Shown: positions 16,745-27,482, counted from the stretch's first letter. The stretch: DNA of 55,430 nt from Streptomyces rhizoryzae (GCF_023155275.1 NZ_JALMUV010000051.1:1-55430), one strand, 5' to 3'. Made by a program: numbers and translations. Notes: generated by a model not told the origin, from the sequence alone.

Positions 16745-18022
16745 TCAGAGCCGGGCCGCCTTCAGGGCCATGTGGAGCAGCAGGCGGTCCGCGCCCTCGT
16801 CGAGGTCGAGGCCGGTGAGCTGCTCGATCCGGCCCAGGCGGTAGTAGAGCGTCTGGCGGTGGATGCCCAGGTGCTGCGCGGTGCGGCCGGCCTGGCCCGC
16901 GCAGTCCAGGAACGCCTCGGCGGTCCGGGCGAGTTCGGCGTGCGCGGGCGCCAGCAGCGGGGCGGCGGCCGGGTCGGCGGCGGCCGGGGGCAGCGCGGTC
17001 AGCAGGCGGTAGGCGCCGAGCGCGTCCCACTCGGCGACGCTGCCCAGCCGGGGCTCGGCGCGGGCCGCCCGCGCCGCGTCCCTGGCCTGCCGCCAGACAC
17101 CGGGGAGTTCGGCCGGCTCCCGGGTGGGCACGCCGATTCCGGCGGCGGCGCCCGGGTCCCGGCGGTGCGCGGCCCGGCCGGCCGGTGCGGGCGGGCCGCC
17201 GGCCCGGGGGGAGCGCAGCAGGTGGCCGGCGGCCGTACGGGCCGGGGCGAGTGATCCGGGCTCGCGCAGCCGGACCAGGGCGGCCAGTGCGGCCGTGCCG
17301 GTGTCCGCGCCGTTGCCGGAGCCGGGCCGGTCCGCGCGGCCGCCGTCCGCCGCCGGCATCGGGCAGGCCGCCAGCAGCCCGGGCAGGTTCGGCAGCGGGG
17401 GCCCGTCGGCCGCGGCGGCGTCCCAGGGGAGGACCGCCACCACGGTCAGCGGGGCGCCCGGGGTGAAGCGCAGGGTGTCCCGGAGGCCGTCCCGCAGCGC
17501 GGCGACCGCCGCGGCCCGGCCGGCGGCCTTGGTGGTGAGCAACTCCCGCAGCAGACCGGCCAGTTCGGAGCCGGCCCGGGCCTCCTCGGCCAGCAGGGCG
17601 CCGATCCGGGCGGCGGACTCCATGGCCTGGGCGATCCGCGGGTCGGGCGGCGCACCGGGGCCGCCGAGATCCAGGTCCGTCAGATGGCCGTCGTCCAGCA
17701 GCCATACGTAGCCGTGCACCACTCCCCGGTGGCGGACGGGGAGGCAGATCCGGCCTTTGAAGACCCCGGCGGCCGGGTCCGGCGGGATCCGCAGCGGAGC
17801 GGTGGCGCGGGCGATGCCGAACGCCTCGAACCACGCGCGGACCGCCGCGGAGGACCGCCGCTGGAGGATCGACCGGGTCCGCACCGGGTCCATGACCTCG
17901 TCGTCCTCGCCCTCGTGCGCCCCGAACGCGATCAGCCCGAAGTCCCGGTCCTCCAGCGTCGCCGGCGCGCCGAGCGCCGCCGAGATCTCGTCCACCAGCT
18001 GCTGGTAGTCGCCCCGCACCAC
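16745..18022 (-). CDS. PucR-family regulator, probably of proline catabolism
   Basis: A 425-aa regulator ending in the PucR C-terminal helix-turn-helix (TAQHLGIHRQTLYYRLGRIE, near 380-400). The N-terminal two-thirds is a sensing region without a recognised domain. The GTG start at 18022 has GAGGGG upstream. It is divergent from proline dehydrogenase across a 201-bp region. PucR-type regulators (for example Bacillus PutR) activate proline catabolic genes, so the assignment rests on family and context. Confidence 0.85.
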   Translation of the reverse strand: MVRGDYQQLVDEISAALGAPATLEDRDFGLIAFGAHEGEDDEVMDPVRTRSILQRRSSAAVRAWFEAFGIARATAPLRIPPDPAAGVFKGRICLPVRHRGVVHGYVWLLDDGHLTDLDLGGPGAPPDPRIAQAMESAARIGALLAEEARAGSELAGLLRELLTTKAAGRAAAVAALRDGLRDTLRFTPGAPLTVVAVLPWDAAAADGPPLPNLPGLLAACPMPAADGGRADRPGSGNGADTGTAALAALVRLREPGSLAPARTAAGHLLRSPRAGGPPAPAGRAAHRRDPGAAAGIGVPTREPAELPGVWRQARDAARAARAEPRLGSVAEWDALGAYRLLTALPPAAADPAAAPLLAPAHAELARTAEAFLDCAGQAGRTAQHLGIHRQTLYYRLGRIEQLTGLDLDEGADRLLLHMALKAARL

Positions 18023-18126
18023 GGACCGTCCCCTCTCCCGTCACTGCCGTCTCCCACTCCCCATTCTCATACATCTGTCTGAGATGGCGGCCACGAAGGC
18101 GTGACAGCTGTCGATGGCCGGAAAGT

Positions 18127-18162
18127 GGCGAGATCCTTAAATTTCAGGTGGCTCATCTCGCC
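18127..18162. promoter_or_regulatory. Inverted repeat upstream of proline dehydrogenase
   Basis: GGCGAGAT (18127-18134) and ATCTCGCC (18155-18162) are perfect 8-bp arms around an AT-rich 20-nt centre in the divergent control region. Candidate operator for the PucR-type regulator. Confidence 0.45.
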
Positions 18163-18223
18163 GCTGCGCCCGCCCGACCGGCGGCCGCCCGGCATTTGTC
18201 ATCCTGAACCGTGGAGGTGCCCC

Positions 18224-19150
18224 ATGCTGGGTCCCGTGCTTCTCGCCGCCGCGCGCAGCGACCGCATCCGCCGCGTGGTCGCGGCCGCCCCGGTCACCCG
18301 TCCCGTGGTGGACCGGTTCGTCGCGGGCGAGCGCCTGGACGAGTCGATGGCGGCGGTGCGGAACCTCGCCGGCCGCGGCATGGACGTCACCCTGGACTTC
18401 CTCGGCGAGGACATCACCGATCCGGCCGAGGCGCTGCGCACCCGCGACGCCTACCTCCAGCTGGCCGCGTCGCTCAAGGAACTGGGGCTCGGCGCCCGGG
18501 CCGAGATGTCGGTCAAGCTCTCCGCGTTCGGCCAGGCGCTGGCCGGCGGCCACGACCTCGCGCTGCGCAACGTCACCCCGGTGGTCGAAGCCGCCGCCGA
18601 CGCCGGCACCACCGTGACGCTGGACATGGAGGACCACACCACCGCGGACTCCACGCTGGCGATCCTGCACACCCTGCGCGAGCGCTTCCCCCAGACGGGC
18701 GCGGTCCTCCAGTCGTACCTCTTCCGCACCGAGGACGACTGCCGGGCGCTGGCCGGGGCAGGGTCCCGGGTGCGGCTGGTCAAGGGCGCGTACAAGGAGC
18801 CCGCGGCGGTCGCGTTCCAGGACAAGCGGGAGGTCGACCGGGCCTATGTGCGCTGCCTGAAGATCCTCATGGCCGGGCAGGGCTACCCGATGATCGGGTC
18901 CCACGACCCGCGGATGGTCGCCATCGCCCAGGAGCTGGCGCACCGCAGCGGCCGCAAGCCCGCCGACTACGAGTTCCAGATGCTCTTCGGCATCCGGGAG
19001 GCCGAGCAGCGGCGGCTGGTGGAGGAGGGCCACCGGATGCGGGTCTACGTGCCCTACGGCACCGACTGGTACGGCTACTTCATGCGCCGCCTGGCCGAGC
19101 GCCCCGCCAACCTCACGTTCTTCCTGCGGTCCCTGGCCACCCGGGGCTGA
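18224..19150 (+). CDS. putB: Proline dehydrogenase (monofunctional)
   Basis: A 308-aa FAD-dependent enzyme that oxidises L-proline to delta-1-pyrroline-5-carboxylate, passing electrons to the respiratory chain. Motifs of the PRODH barrel are visible: RLVKGAYKEP, GSHDPRMVAIAQ, EFQMLFGIRE and VYVPYGTDWYGYFMRRLAERP. ATG 18224 is preferred over the upstream in-frame start because GGAGGTG lies right before it and the length then fits the family. The second step is catalysed by the next gene. The symbol follows the usage for unfused enzymes; some annotations use putA. Confidence 0.92.
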   Translation: MLGPVLLAAARSDRIRRVVAAAPVTRPVVDRFVAGERLDESMAAVRNLAGRGMDVTLDFLGEDITDPAEALRTRDAYLQLAASLKELGLGARAEMSVKLSAFGQALAGGHDLALRNVTPVVEAAADAGTTVTLDMEDHTTADSTLAILHTLRERFPQTGAVLQSYLFRTEDDCRALAGAGSRVRLVKGAYKEPAAVAFQDKREVDRAYVRCLKILMAGQGYPMIGSHDPRMVAIAQELAHRSGRKPADYEFQMLFGIREAEQRRLVEEGHRMRVYVPYGTDWYGYFMRRLAERPANLTFFLRSLATRG

Positions 19151-19166
19151 GGACCCGGCCGGGGGT

Positions 19167-19190
19167 CCGGGGGCGCCCCCGGGGAAGGTT
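19167..19190 (+). terminator. Palindrome and T-run between the proline genes
   Basis: CCGGGGGCGCCCCCGG (19167-19182) is a perfect palindrome followed by GGAAGG and a T-run. It may partly terminate transcription between proline dehydrogenase and P5C dehydrogenase. Confidence 0.45.
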
Positions 19191-19352
19191 TTTACTGGCC
19201 CTTTGGGTCCGTATGGGTGGATTCTGGGGAAGGGGAAACCCTCCCCGGGCCATCTGCCGTGGCAGCGGCCCCGGCACGACCGACGTACACCGACGTACGA
19301 CAACGACAACGATCGAGAACGACGATCGCAAGCGTAAGGAGACACGGCCACC

Positions 19353-20993
<1,641 letters not shown>

Positions 20994-21314
20994 CGCCCGC
21001 CCGCACGGCCGCCCGTGCACCCGTGCAGGCCCGGCACCCGCGACAGGGGGTGCCGGGCCTTCCGCGTCATGATCGCGTCTCAAATAGTAGGAAGCCCAAG
21101 TAATTGTGCAGACATCACGGCGCGGCTGTCCTAGCTTTGTAGGAGCCGCACGTATCGCTGCATCCAGCGAATGCGGATGCGGCCCGGCGCCTTCGCGCAG
21201 GTGACCCCTGCGGCGCCGCGGCCCCCGCCCTGCCGGCCTCTCGCACCACCCACCCCTCTTCTTCACGACGCACCCCGGGCAGTCCTCGGGGCCCTGGCAT
21301 GGGAGACGCGCATC
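20994..21314 (+). promoter_or_regulatory. Control region of the 43-aa gene
   Basis: A 321-bp gene-free stretch. CCGGCACCC/GGGTGCCGG (about 21029-21057) is the P5C dehydrogenase terminator. An unusually AT-rich block (21080-21140) follows, with TAGTAGGAAGCCCAAGTAAT. It also has an imperfect inverted repeat, GCGGCTGTCCTA with TAGGAGCCGC (21122-21149), which overlaps a -10-like TAGCTT (21132-21137). Confidence 0.5.
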
Positions 21315-21446
21315 ATGGCCGACACCACCGTCCGCAGGACCCGTCACTCCTCCCGTCAGTCCAACGACGCCGACCGCCGCAACGCCGCGGCCGCCCTCCA
21401 GCGCGCCCTCGACCGCCGCGACAACGGCGGCGCCACCGGCCACTGA
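21315..21446 (+). CDS. Small hypothetical protein (43 aa)
   Basis: A highly charged, Arg-rich peptide starting MADTTVRRTRHSSRQ with a predicted amphipathic helix (NAAAALQRALDRRDN). Codon use is typical of the genome and a GGGAGA site precedes the ATG. It has its own promoter-like region and a terminator. No family or function recognised; possibly a small nucleic-acid-binding protein (guess from charge only). Confidence 0.65.
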   Translation: MADTTVRRTRHSSRQSNDADRRNAAAALQRALDRRDNGGATGH

Positions 21447-21470
21447 CCCCGGCCGGTCCCGCGGGTACGC

Positions 21471-21507
21471 GAAGGGGCGCCCGGGACGGGGTCCCGGACG
21501 CCCCTTC
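21471..21507. terminator. Bidirectional terminator
   Basis: A 16-bp stem with one mismatch (21471-21487 with 21491-21507) and a GGG loop, between the convergent 43-aa gene and the phosphatase gene. Confidence 0.85.
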
Positions 21508-21528
21508 CGGCGCGGTCGGTACGGGCGG

Positions 21529-23142
21529 TCAGCCCCGGCGGCGGGAGCGGGTGACCTCGAAGTGGTCGATGCGCGCACCGGACTCGGCGAGCGCGGTGAC
21601 CTTCATCCGCGGCCGCCCGCCCGGGGTGACCTCGACGGCCAGGAACGAGTAGCCGGTGTAGCGGACCCGGGACCACTCGACGGTCTCCTCGGTCTTGGCC
21701 CGCCCCTTTGCCCAGTGGTAGCTGTCGACGCTGTCGAGGTCCTTGACGTGGCCCTCGTAGCTGTCCGGGACGGGGAAGTCGTAGAGCGACTTCCCGGCGC
21801 CGCCGGCCGTGACGTACACGATGCCCTCGTGCGCGGCGTCCACCGTCTCGCCGATCGGCACCCGCTTCGCCACCCGGCCGCCCCTGAGCGCGTCGGTCCG
21901 CTCGTAGACGTGGTTGTGGCCGTTGACCACCAGGTCCACCTGGTGCTTCTCGAAGAGCGGCAGCCAGGCGTCGCGCACCCCGCCCTCCGAGGCGTGCGCG
22001 GTGGTGGTGGAGTACGCGCAGTGGTGGAAGAAGACCACCAGGAAGTCGATGCCCGCGGTGGCTCGCAGCTCGCCGAGCCGGCGGTCCAGCCAGCGGGTCT
22101 GCCGGCCCTCGGTGTAGCCGGCGTTGGCCGGGATCTCGTAGGAGACGTCGTTGGCGTCCAGGGCGACGACCGCGACGTTGCCGTAGGTGAAGGAGTAGAC
22201 GCCCGGGGCGCGTTCGGGGTCCGGGCCGTTGCCGGGCAGCGACCAGCGGGCGGACTGGCCGCCGTAGCCGTTGGGGGAGTACCACGCCTCCATGTCGTGG
22301 TTCCCGGTGGTCACCATCCACGGCACGGACTTGGCGACCGTCTCGGTCTGGGCGAGGAACTGGTCCCAGGCGCGCGCGTCGTAGGTGTCGTGCTCGGAGC
22401 CCTGGCCGTCCGGGTCGGCGTAGCAGATGTCGCCCGCGTGCAGGTGGAAGGCCGGGTTCTGGCCCAGGATCAGCTGGTCGTTGGCGAGGGCGTGGTAGCT
22501 GACGCCCTGGTCGCCGAAGGCGGTGAAGACGAAGTGCTCGGCGCGCGCCGGGGCGGTGCGGAAGGTGCCCACCGTGCCGAAGTGGCGCGCGTCGGCCGGG
22601 TCGAAGCCGTCGTGGCCGACGCCGTAGTAGTACGTGGTCCCCGGGCGCAGGCCGTCCAGGGCCGCGTGCAGGTAGTACTGGTCGACGGCCGGGAGCTTGG
22701 CGGACAGCGACGGGGTGTGCAGGTGGCGCACCTCCGCGGGGATCCGGCGCCCCAGGTCCCAGGGCGTGAGGCCGACCCGCAGGTACGGCCGCCGGACCGC
22801 GAACGGCACCTGCCAGCTCACCCGCATCTGGGAGCGCGGATCGGCGCCGAAGGCCAGGTGGCGGCCGAACGGGGCGACCAGGTGCCCGTCCACCGCGGTG
22901 GTGGCGGGCGCGGTGACCAGCGCCGGGCCGGCGGCGTGCGCGGCCGGGGCGGCCAGCAGGCCGGCGCCGGCGACCGTGCCGGCGGCCACCGCGGAGCTGC
23001 GCAGCAGGCCCCGGCGGGTCAGCGCGGTGCGCAGGTACTCATGCTGCTCGGGCATGGTCATCCGGGCTGCGAGGTGCTCCGGTATGCCGACACGGGGGGT
23101 GTGCGAGGGCAGGGGGCGCTCACCCCGGGGAAGTGCAGTCAT
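21529..23142 (-). CDS. Tat-exported purple-acid-type metallophosphatase
   Basis: A 537-aa secreted phosphatase. A twin-arginine signal, TRRGLLRSSAVAAG, lies at about residues 37-50 followed by a hydrophobic stretch and AHA-type cleavage site. A fibronectin III-like N-terminal domain (about 85-200) precedes the metallophosphoesterase domain. That domain has the purple acid phosphatase ligands: AFGDQG, GDICYAD, GNHDME, FHHC and NGHNHVYER. The signal is unusually far from the ATG at 23142; a later start at the second Met-Pro (MTMPEQHEYL) is possible. A CAGATT box lies 7 nt before ATG 23142, consistent with a leaderless message. Likely releases phosphate outside the cell. Confidence 0.88.
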   Translation of the reverse strand: MTALPRGERPLPSHTPRVGIPEHLAARMTMPEQHEYLRTALTRRGLLRSSAVAAGTVAGAGLLAAPAAHAAGPALVTAPATTAVDGHLVAPFGRHLAFGADPRSQMRVSWQVPFAVRRPYLRVGLTPWDLGRRIPAEVRHLHTPSLSAKLPAVDQYYLHAALDGLRPGTTYYYGVGHDGFDPADARHFGTVGTFRTAPARAEHFVFTAFGDQGVSYHALANDQLILGQNPAFHLHAGDICYADPDGQGSEHDTYDARAWDQFLAQTETVAKSVPWMVTTGNHDMEAWYSPNGYGGQSARWSLPGNGPDPERAPGVYSFTYGNVAVVALDANDVSYEIPANAGYTEGRQTRWLDRRLGELRATAGIDFLVVFFHHCAYSTTTAHASEGGVRDAWLPLFEKHQVDLVVNGHNHVYERTDALRGGRVAKRVPIGETVDAAHEGIVYVTAGGAGKSLYDFPVPDSYEGHVKDLDSVDSYHWAKGRAKTEETVEWSRVRYTGYSFLAVEVTPGGRPRMKVTALAESGARIDHFEVTRSRRRG

Positions 23143-23248
23143 GCGGCCGAATCTGGCAGGGTCGGCCGACGGGGGCGGGACGCCGGGGTGAACGGCGGAT
23201 GGCCGGCGCTCGTGCGGCCGGCGCTGCTGTCCGCATGCCGGACGTCAC

Positions 23249-23283
23249 GTGTCAATCATTGGGACGAAGAGTAGGGTCCAGGC
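23249..23283 (+). promoter_or_regulatory. Leaderless leuB promoter
   Basis: GTGTCA (23249-23254), a 17-nt spacer, then TAGGGT (23272-23277), exactly 6 nt before the ATG at 23284. No ribosome-binding site is present, so leuB is probably translated from a leaderless mRNA. Confidence 0.6.
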
Positions 23284-24324
23284 ATGTCTCGCAGCATTCG
23301 CCTCGCAGTGATCCCCGGTGACGGAATCGGCCAGGAAGTCGTGGCCCAGGGGCTGAAGGTCCTGACCGCGGTCCTCCCGCAGGACGTCAAGCTCGAAACC
23401 AAGGAGTACGACCTCGGGGCCCAGCGGTGGCACCGCACCGGCGAGACCCTGCCGGACGCGGAACTGGCCGCGCTGAAGGACCACGACGCGATCCTGCTCG
23501 GCGCGATCGGCGACCCCTCGGTGCCGTCCGGCGTCCTGGAGCGCGGACTGCTGCTCAAGCTCCGCTTCGCCTTCGACCACTTCGTCAACCTCCGCCCGTC
23601 GAAGCTGTTCCCGAACACCGCCACCCCGCTGGCCGGCCGCCCCGAGATCGACTTCGTGGTCGTCCGCGAGGGCACCGAGGGCCCCTACACCGGCAACGGC
23701 GGCAGCCTGCGCACCGGCACCCCGGCCGAGGTCGCCACCGAGGTCAGTGTGAACACCGCCTACGGTGTGGAGCGGGTCGTCCGGGACGCCTACGAGCGGG
23801 CCAACGCCCGCCCGCGCAAGAAGCTGACGCTGGTCCACAAGAACAACGTCCTGGTCTACGCCGGCCACATGTGGAAGAACATCTTCGACCGGGTCGGCGC
23901 GGAGTACCCCGAGGTCACCACCGACTACCTGCACGTCGACGCGGCGACGATCTTCCTCGTCACGCAGCCCGAGCGGTTCGACGTGATCGTCACCGACAAC
24001 CTCTTCGGCGACATCCTCACCGACCTCGCCGCGGCCGTCACCGGCGGCATCGGCCTGGCCGCCTCCGGGAACATCAACCCGACCGGCGAGTTCCCGTCCA
24101 TGTTCGAGCCGGTGCACGGCTCGGCGCCGGACATCGCGGGCACCGGCAAGGCCGACCCGACCGCCACGATCCTCTCGGTCGCGCTGCTGCTGCGCCACCT
24201 CGGCCACGAGGAGCAGGCCGCCCGGATCGAGGCGGAGGTCGCCGCCGACCTGGAGGCCCGGGACGGCACGGCCCGCACCACCGACCAGATCGGCGACGCG
24301 CTCGCCGCACGGGTAGCGGGCTGA
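23284..24324 (+). CDS. leuB: 3-isopropylmalate dehydrogenase
   Basis: A 346-aa NAD-dependent decarboxylating dehydrogenase of leucine synthesis. It starts with the family signature AVIPGDGIGQEV, has the substrate loop VVREGTEGPYTG near 121, and the Lys/Asp-containing KNNVLVYAGHMW and VTDNLFGDILTD motifs. The C-terminal EPVHGSAPDIAGTG is conserved. Length is typical. It is separate from leuA and leuCD, which are not in this window, and is followed by ilvE after a terminator. Confidence 0.95.
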   Translation: MSRSIRLAVIPGDGIGQEVVAQGLKVLTAVLPQDVKLETKEYDLGAQRWHRTGETLPDAELAALKDHDAILLGAIGDPSVPSGVLERGLLLKLRFAFDHFVNLRPSKLFPNTATPLAGRPEIDFVVVREGTEGPYTGNGGSLRTGTPAEVATEVSVNTAYGVERVVRDAYERANARPRKKLTLVHKNNVLVYAGHMWKNIFDRVGAEYPEVTTDYLHVDAATIFLVTQPERFDVIVTDNLFGDILTDLAAAVTGGIGLAASGNINPTGEFPSMFEPVHGSAPDIAGTGKADPTATILSVALLLRHLGHEEQAARIEAEVAADLEARDGTARTTDQIGDALAARVAG

Positions 24325-24349
24325 CGCCCGACGCACCTGAGCAGTACCC

Positions 24350-24385
24350 CAGCGCCGGGCCGGTCACGGTCCGGCGCTGTTCGTT
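24350..24385 (+). terminator. leuB terminator
   Basis: CAGCGCCGG (24350-24358) pairs with CCGGCGCTG (24371-24379), followed by TTCGTTT. Confidence 0.75.
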
Positions 24386-24688
24386 TCTCCCCCGTACTCC
24401 CCCTACTCCCCGGTCCTCCTCCGCATCCCCGCCCCGCGCTCCGTTGCGATTCCGTGCCGGCCCACCGGTTCCGGCGCCGGACAGCCGCGCGCGATAATCG
24501 GACGAGGGGCCGCCGCCCGGCGGGAAACTCGGACGTCCCCGTAACGACCGGTACGACCGAGTCACCGCGGTGCACGCGGCCGCCACCCACCGCACCGGTG
24601 CCGCGTGCGGGGCGCCGCCCCGCCACCCGGCCGGAGGGCTGGGCCGGTGACCTGCGGTATCGGACCACGCAGTGAAGGACACGCATAC
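24386..24688 (+). other. Gene-free ilvE upstream region
   Basis: About 300 bp of pyrimidine-rich then GC-rich sequence. I see no leader peptide, T-box or attenuator here, unlike ilvB and cimA. GAAGGAC (24674-24680) is the ilvE ribosome site. Confidence 0.4.
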
Positions 24689-25777
24689 ATGACGACGCCC
24701 ACGATCGAGCTCAAGCCCTCCTCGCACCCGCTGCCCGCGGCGGAGCGGGAGCAGATCCTGGCCGCCCCCGGCTTCGGCCGCCACTTCACCGACCACATGG
24801 TGACGATCAAGTGGTCGGAGGGCCGCGGCTGGCACGACGGGCAGCTCGTGCCGTACGGTCCGCTGGCGCTGGACCCGGCGACCAACGTCCTGCACTACGC
24901 GCAGGAGATCTTCGAGGGCCTGAAGGCGTACCGGCGGCCCGACGGCAGCGTCGCCACCTTCCGCCCGGACGCCAACGCCCGGCGCTTCCAGGCGTCCGCC
25001 CGCCGGCTGGCCATGCCGGAGCTGCCCGTCGAGACCTTCATCGAGGCGTGCGACGTGCTGGTCCGGCAGGACCAGGACTGGGTGCCGGCGCACGGCGGCG
25101 AGGAGTCGCTGTACCTGCGCCCCTTCATGATCGCCACCGAGGTGGGGCTGGGCGTCAAGCCCGCCACCGAGTACCTCTTCGTCGTGATCGCCTCGCCGGC
25201 CGGCGCGTACTTCCCCGGCGGCGTCAAGCCGGTCTCGATCTGGCTGTCCGAGGACCGGGTGCGGGCCGTCCCCGGCGGGATGGGCGACGCCAAGACCGGC
25301 GGCAACTACGCCGCGTCCCTGCTGGCCCAGGCCGAGGCCGCGGCCCGCGGCTGCGACCAGGTCGCCTACCTCGACGCCGTGGAGCACAAGTGGGTCGAGG
25401 AGCTGGGCGGGATGAACCTCTACTTCGTCTACGGCGACCGGATCGTCACCCCCACCCTGACCGGTTCGCTGCTGGCCGGCGTGACCCGCGACTCCCTGCT
25501 CGCGGTCGCCCGGGACCTCGGCTACGAGGCCGAGGAGGGGCGGGTCTCCATCGACCAGTGGCAGAACGACAGCGCGAGCGGCGCGCTCACCGAGGTCTTC
25601 GCCTGCGGCACCGCCGCCGTGATCACTCCGGTCGGCACGGTCAAGCGGGACGGTGCCGAGTGGCAGCAGGCCGGCGGTGAGCCGGGCAAGGTCACGCTGC
25701 GGCTGCGCGAGGCGCTGTTGGACATCCAGCGCGGGGTGGTCGCCGACGACCACGGCTGGATGCACCCCATCACCTGA
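24689..25777 (+). CDS. ilvE: Branched-chain amino acid aminotransferase
   Basis: A 362-aa PLP-dependent fold-type IV transaminase that performs the last step of Ile, Val and Leu synthesis and the first of their breakdown. Motifs: LHYAQEIFEGLKAYR near 69-83, YLRPFMIATE, the PLP-Lys in DAVEHKWVEELGGMN, and the C-terminal EVFACGTAAVITPVG. Length fits the class II BCAT group. It is monocistronic, with a strong terminator shared with the convergent permease gene. Confidence 0.95.
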   Translation: MTTPTIELKPSSHPLPAAEREQILAAPGFGRHFTDHMVTIKWSEGRGWHDGQLVPYGPLALDPATNVLHYAQEIFEGLKAYRRPDGSVATFRPDANARRFQASARRLAMPELPVETFIEACDVLVRQDQDWVPAHGGEESLYLRPFMIATEVGLGVKPATEYLFVVIASPAGAYFPGGVKPVSIWLSEDRVRAVPGGMGDAKTGGNYAASLLAQAEAAARGCDQVAYLDAVEHKWVEELGGMNLYFVYGDRIVTPTLTGSLLAGVTRDSLLAVARDLGYEAEEGRVSIDQWQNDSASGALTEVFACGTAAVITPVGTVKRDGAEWQQAGGEPGKVTLRLREALLDIQRGVVADDHGWMHPIT

Positions 25778-25818
25778 GCGGTGCCCGGCCCCGGTCCCGC
25801 GCGGGGGCCGGGGCCGGG

Positions 25819-25870
25819 GAACGGCGGAAGGCCGCCGCCAGCAGATGCCGGCGGCGGCCTTCCGCCGTTC
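25819..25870. terminator. Bidirectional terminator between ilvE and the permease gene
   Basis: A perfect 21-bp stem (25819-25839 with 25850-25870) and a 10-nt loop. A second GC hairpin precedes it (about 25788-25817). Confidence 0.92.
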
Positions 25871-25880
25871 CGGGGCCGGG

Positions 25881-27323
25881 TCAGCCGACCTCGGCGGGGG
25901 CCTCCTCCGCGGCGGGCACCGCGGCCGCGCGCAGCGCCGGGACCGGGCGCGGCCGGCGGGCGACCAGGAGCAGGTAGGCCACGGCGGCGGTGAGCGCGGC
26001 CAGCAGGAAGCTCATGTCGATACCGCCGGTGTACTTCAGCAGCGGCCCCTCGTAGGGGGAGCCCACCGACAGCAGGCCGACCGCGGAGCCGAGCGCCCAG
26101 GCGAGGGTGGCCTGGACGTTCCAGCCGGCCTTGAACCAGTACACGCCGCCGATGGTGCCGCGGTTGTAGACCTGGAGCGAGTCGGCGTCGTAGGTGCCGC
26201 GGCAGCGGACGAAGCCGATCACGGTGATGACCGCCCACGGCGTGCCGATGGCGGTCATCAGCAGGACGAAGGCGGTCATCGCGTTCTGCGCGTCCCAGGC
26301 GAAGTGGCCGACGTAGACCAGCACGGTGGAGAGGCCGGCGACGACGTAGGTGGCCTGGGTGCGGGTGGCGCGCGGCAGGATCGCGTCGAGGTCCAGGCCC
26401 ATGCTGTAGAGCATCAGTCCGGAGTTGCCGGCCGAGCCGGCGGAGGCGTTGAGGAGCAGGAAGACCAGATACCACAGGGGCGCGCCGGCGACCAGCGGCC
26501 CGGCGTAGTCCGAGCCGGCGCCGACCGCCAGCGCGCTGAAGGTGCCGAACAGCTGCGGCACCAGCAGACCGAGGACCAGGCCCAGGTAGGTGGCGCCGAA
26601 GACGGCCTTGGAGCGGTGGCGGTTGGGGGAGATGTAGCGGCTGTAGTCGCCGAGCAGGGTGATGAAGGCGATCGGGCCGCTCAGGCCGGCGGAGACCGCG
26701 GAGAGCAGCCAGGTCTGCCAGTAGCCGCCCATGGCGTAGGGGACGCCGTGCACCGGGGCGGTGGAGAAGTGGTGCGCGTAGGCGAAGACGCCGATGACCA
26801 GCAGCACCGTCAGGCCGATGGAGAGCACCTTGCTCAGCCGCAGCAGCACCTTGTAGCCGTAGACCGCGCCCACGGCGGTGGCGGCGGCCAGCACCGCATA
26901 GACGATCGTGTACGCCGCCCCGTCGGCCGGCAGGCCGATGAGGCGGTGCAGACAGCCGACCATGGCGTCGCCGCCGACCCAGAGGGTGAGCGCGGTGTAG
27001 CCGAGGGAGAGCAGCAGGCCGATCACCGAGCCGATGAGCCGGCCGCGGACGCCGAAGAAGGCGCCGCTGGAGGTGGAGAGGTTGGTCGCGCTGCGCAGCG
27101 ACACGAGCGCGAGCGGTGCGGTCAGCAGGGCGCCGACCAGGGTGCCGGCCGCCAGGGAGCTCACCGACCCCCAGAAGCCGAGGCCGAAGGAGACCGGCAG
27201 CCAGCCGAAGATCACAACGCCGAGTGCGAGGTTCGAGCCGAGCAGGATGGATACGAGGTCGCGAGGGCTGCTGGTGCGTTCCTCGTCCGGGATGGTGTCG
27301 ACTCCGCGTTGTTCTATCGGCAT
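25881..27323 (-). CDS. NCS1-family nucleobase/ureide permease
   Basis: A 480-aa membrane transporter with about 12 hydrophobic segments, of the cytosine/purine, allantoin and hydantoin (NCS1) family. Family-like stretches are SSPRDLVSILLGSNLALGV, the GDYSRYI motif and NASAGSAGNSGLMLY. ATG 27323 has AGGGGAG upstream and gives the usual length; the frame is open further but without a ribosome site. It is divergent from the urease-like operon across a region with three operator-like motifs. It may import a nitrogen-rich heterocycle, ureide or related substrate (inference from context). Confidence 0.85.
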   Translation of the reverse strand: MPIEQRGVDTIPDEERTSSPRDLVSILLGSNLALGVVIFGWLPVSFGLGFWGSVSSLAAGTLVGALLTAPLALVSLRSATNLSTSSGAFFGVRGRLIGSVIGLLLSLGYTALTLWVGGDAMVGCLHRLIGLPADGAAYTIVYAVLAAATAVGAVYGYKVLLRLSKVLSIGLTVLLVIGVFAYAHHFSTAPVHGVPYAMGGYWQTWLLSAVSAGLSGPIAFITLLGDYSRYISPNRHRSKAVFGATYLGLVLGLLVPQLFGTFSALAVGAGSDYAGPLVAGAPLWYLVFLLLNASAGSAGNSGLMLYSMGLDLDAILPRATRTQATYVVAGLSTVLVYVGHFAWDAQNAMTAFVLLMTAIGTPWAVITVIGFVRCRGTYDADSLQVYNRGTIGGVYWFKAGWNVQATLAWALGSAVGLLSVGSPYEGPLLKYTGGIDMSFLLAALTAAVAYLLLVARRPRPVPALRAAAVPAAEEAPAEVG

Positions 27324-27443
27324 GAGGGCTCCCCTGAGAGGCCGGAACAGATGGTGAGAAGCGGTGCTGTGCGCGGTGCTCCATCGATGGGCTGGGCTTC
27401 GCGGGCGGCACCCGGGAAGCGGTGCTCGGTCGACCGAGATCAT

Positions 27444-27459
27444 TTGAGCAGCACTCTAA
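27444..27459 (-). promoter_or_regulatory. Operator-like motif A
   Basis: Read on the minus strand it is TTAGAGTGCTGCTCAA, nearly identical to motif C and related to motif B. It lies 121 bp upstream of the permease start. Confidence 0.6.
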
Positions 27460-27482
27460 AAACGATCAATTCAAGCCACGTT

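Noticed and set aside
24386..24688. Searched the ilvE leader for a BCAA leader peptide or T-box
   Set aside because: No short ORF rich in Ile/Leu/Val codons and no T-tract terminator found.
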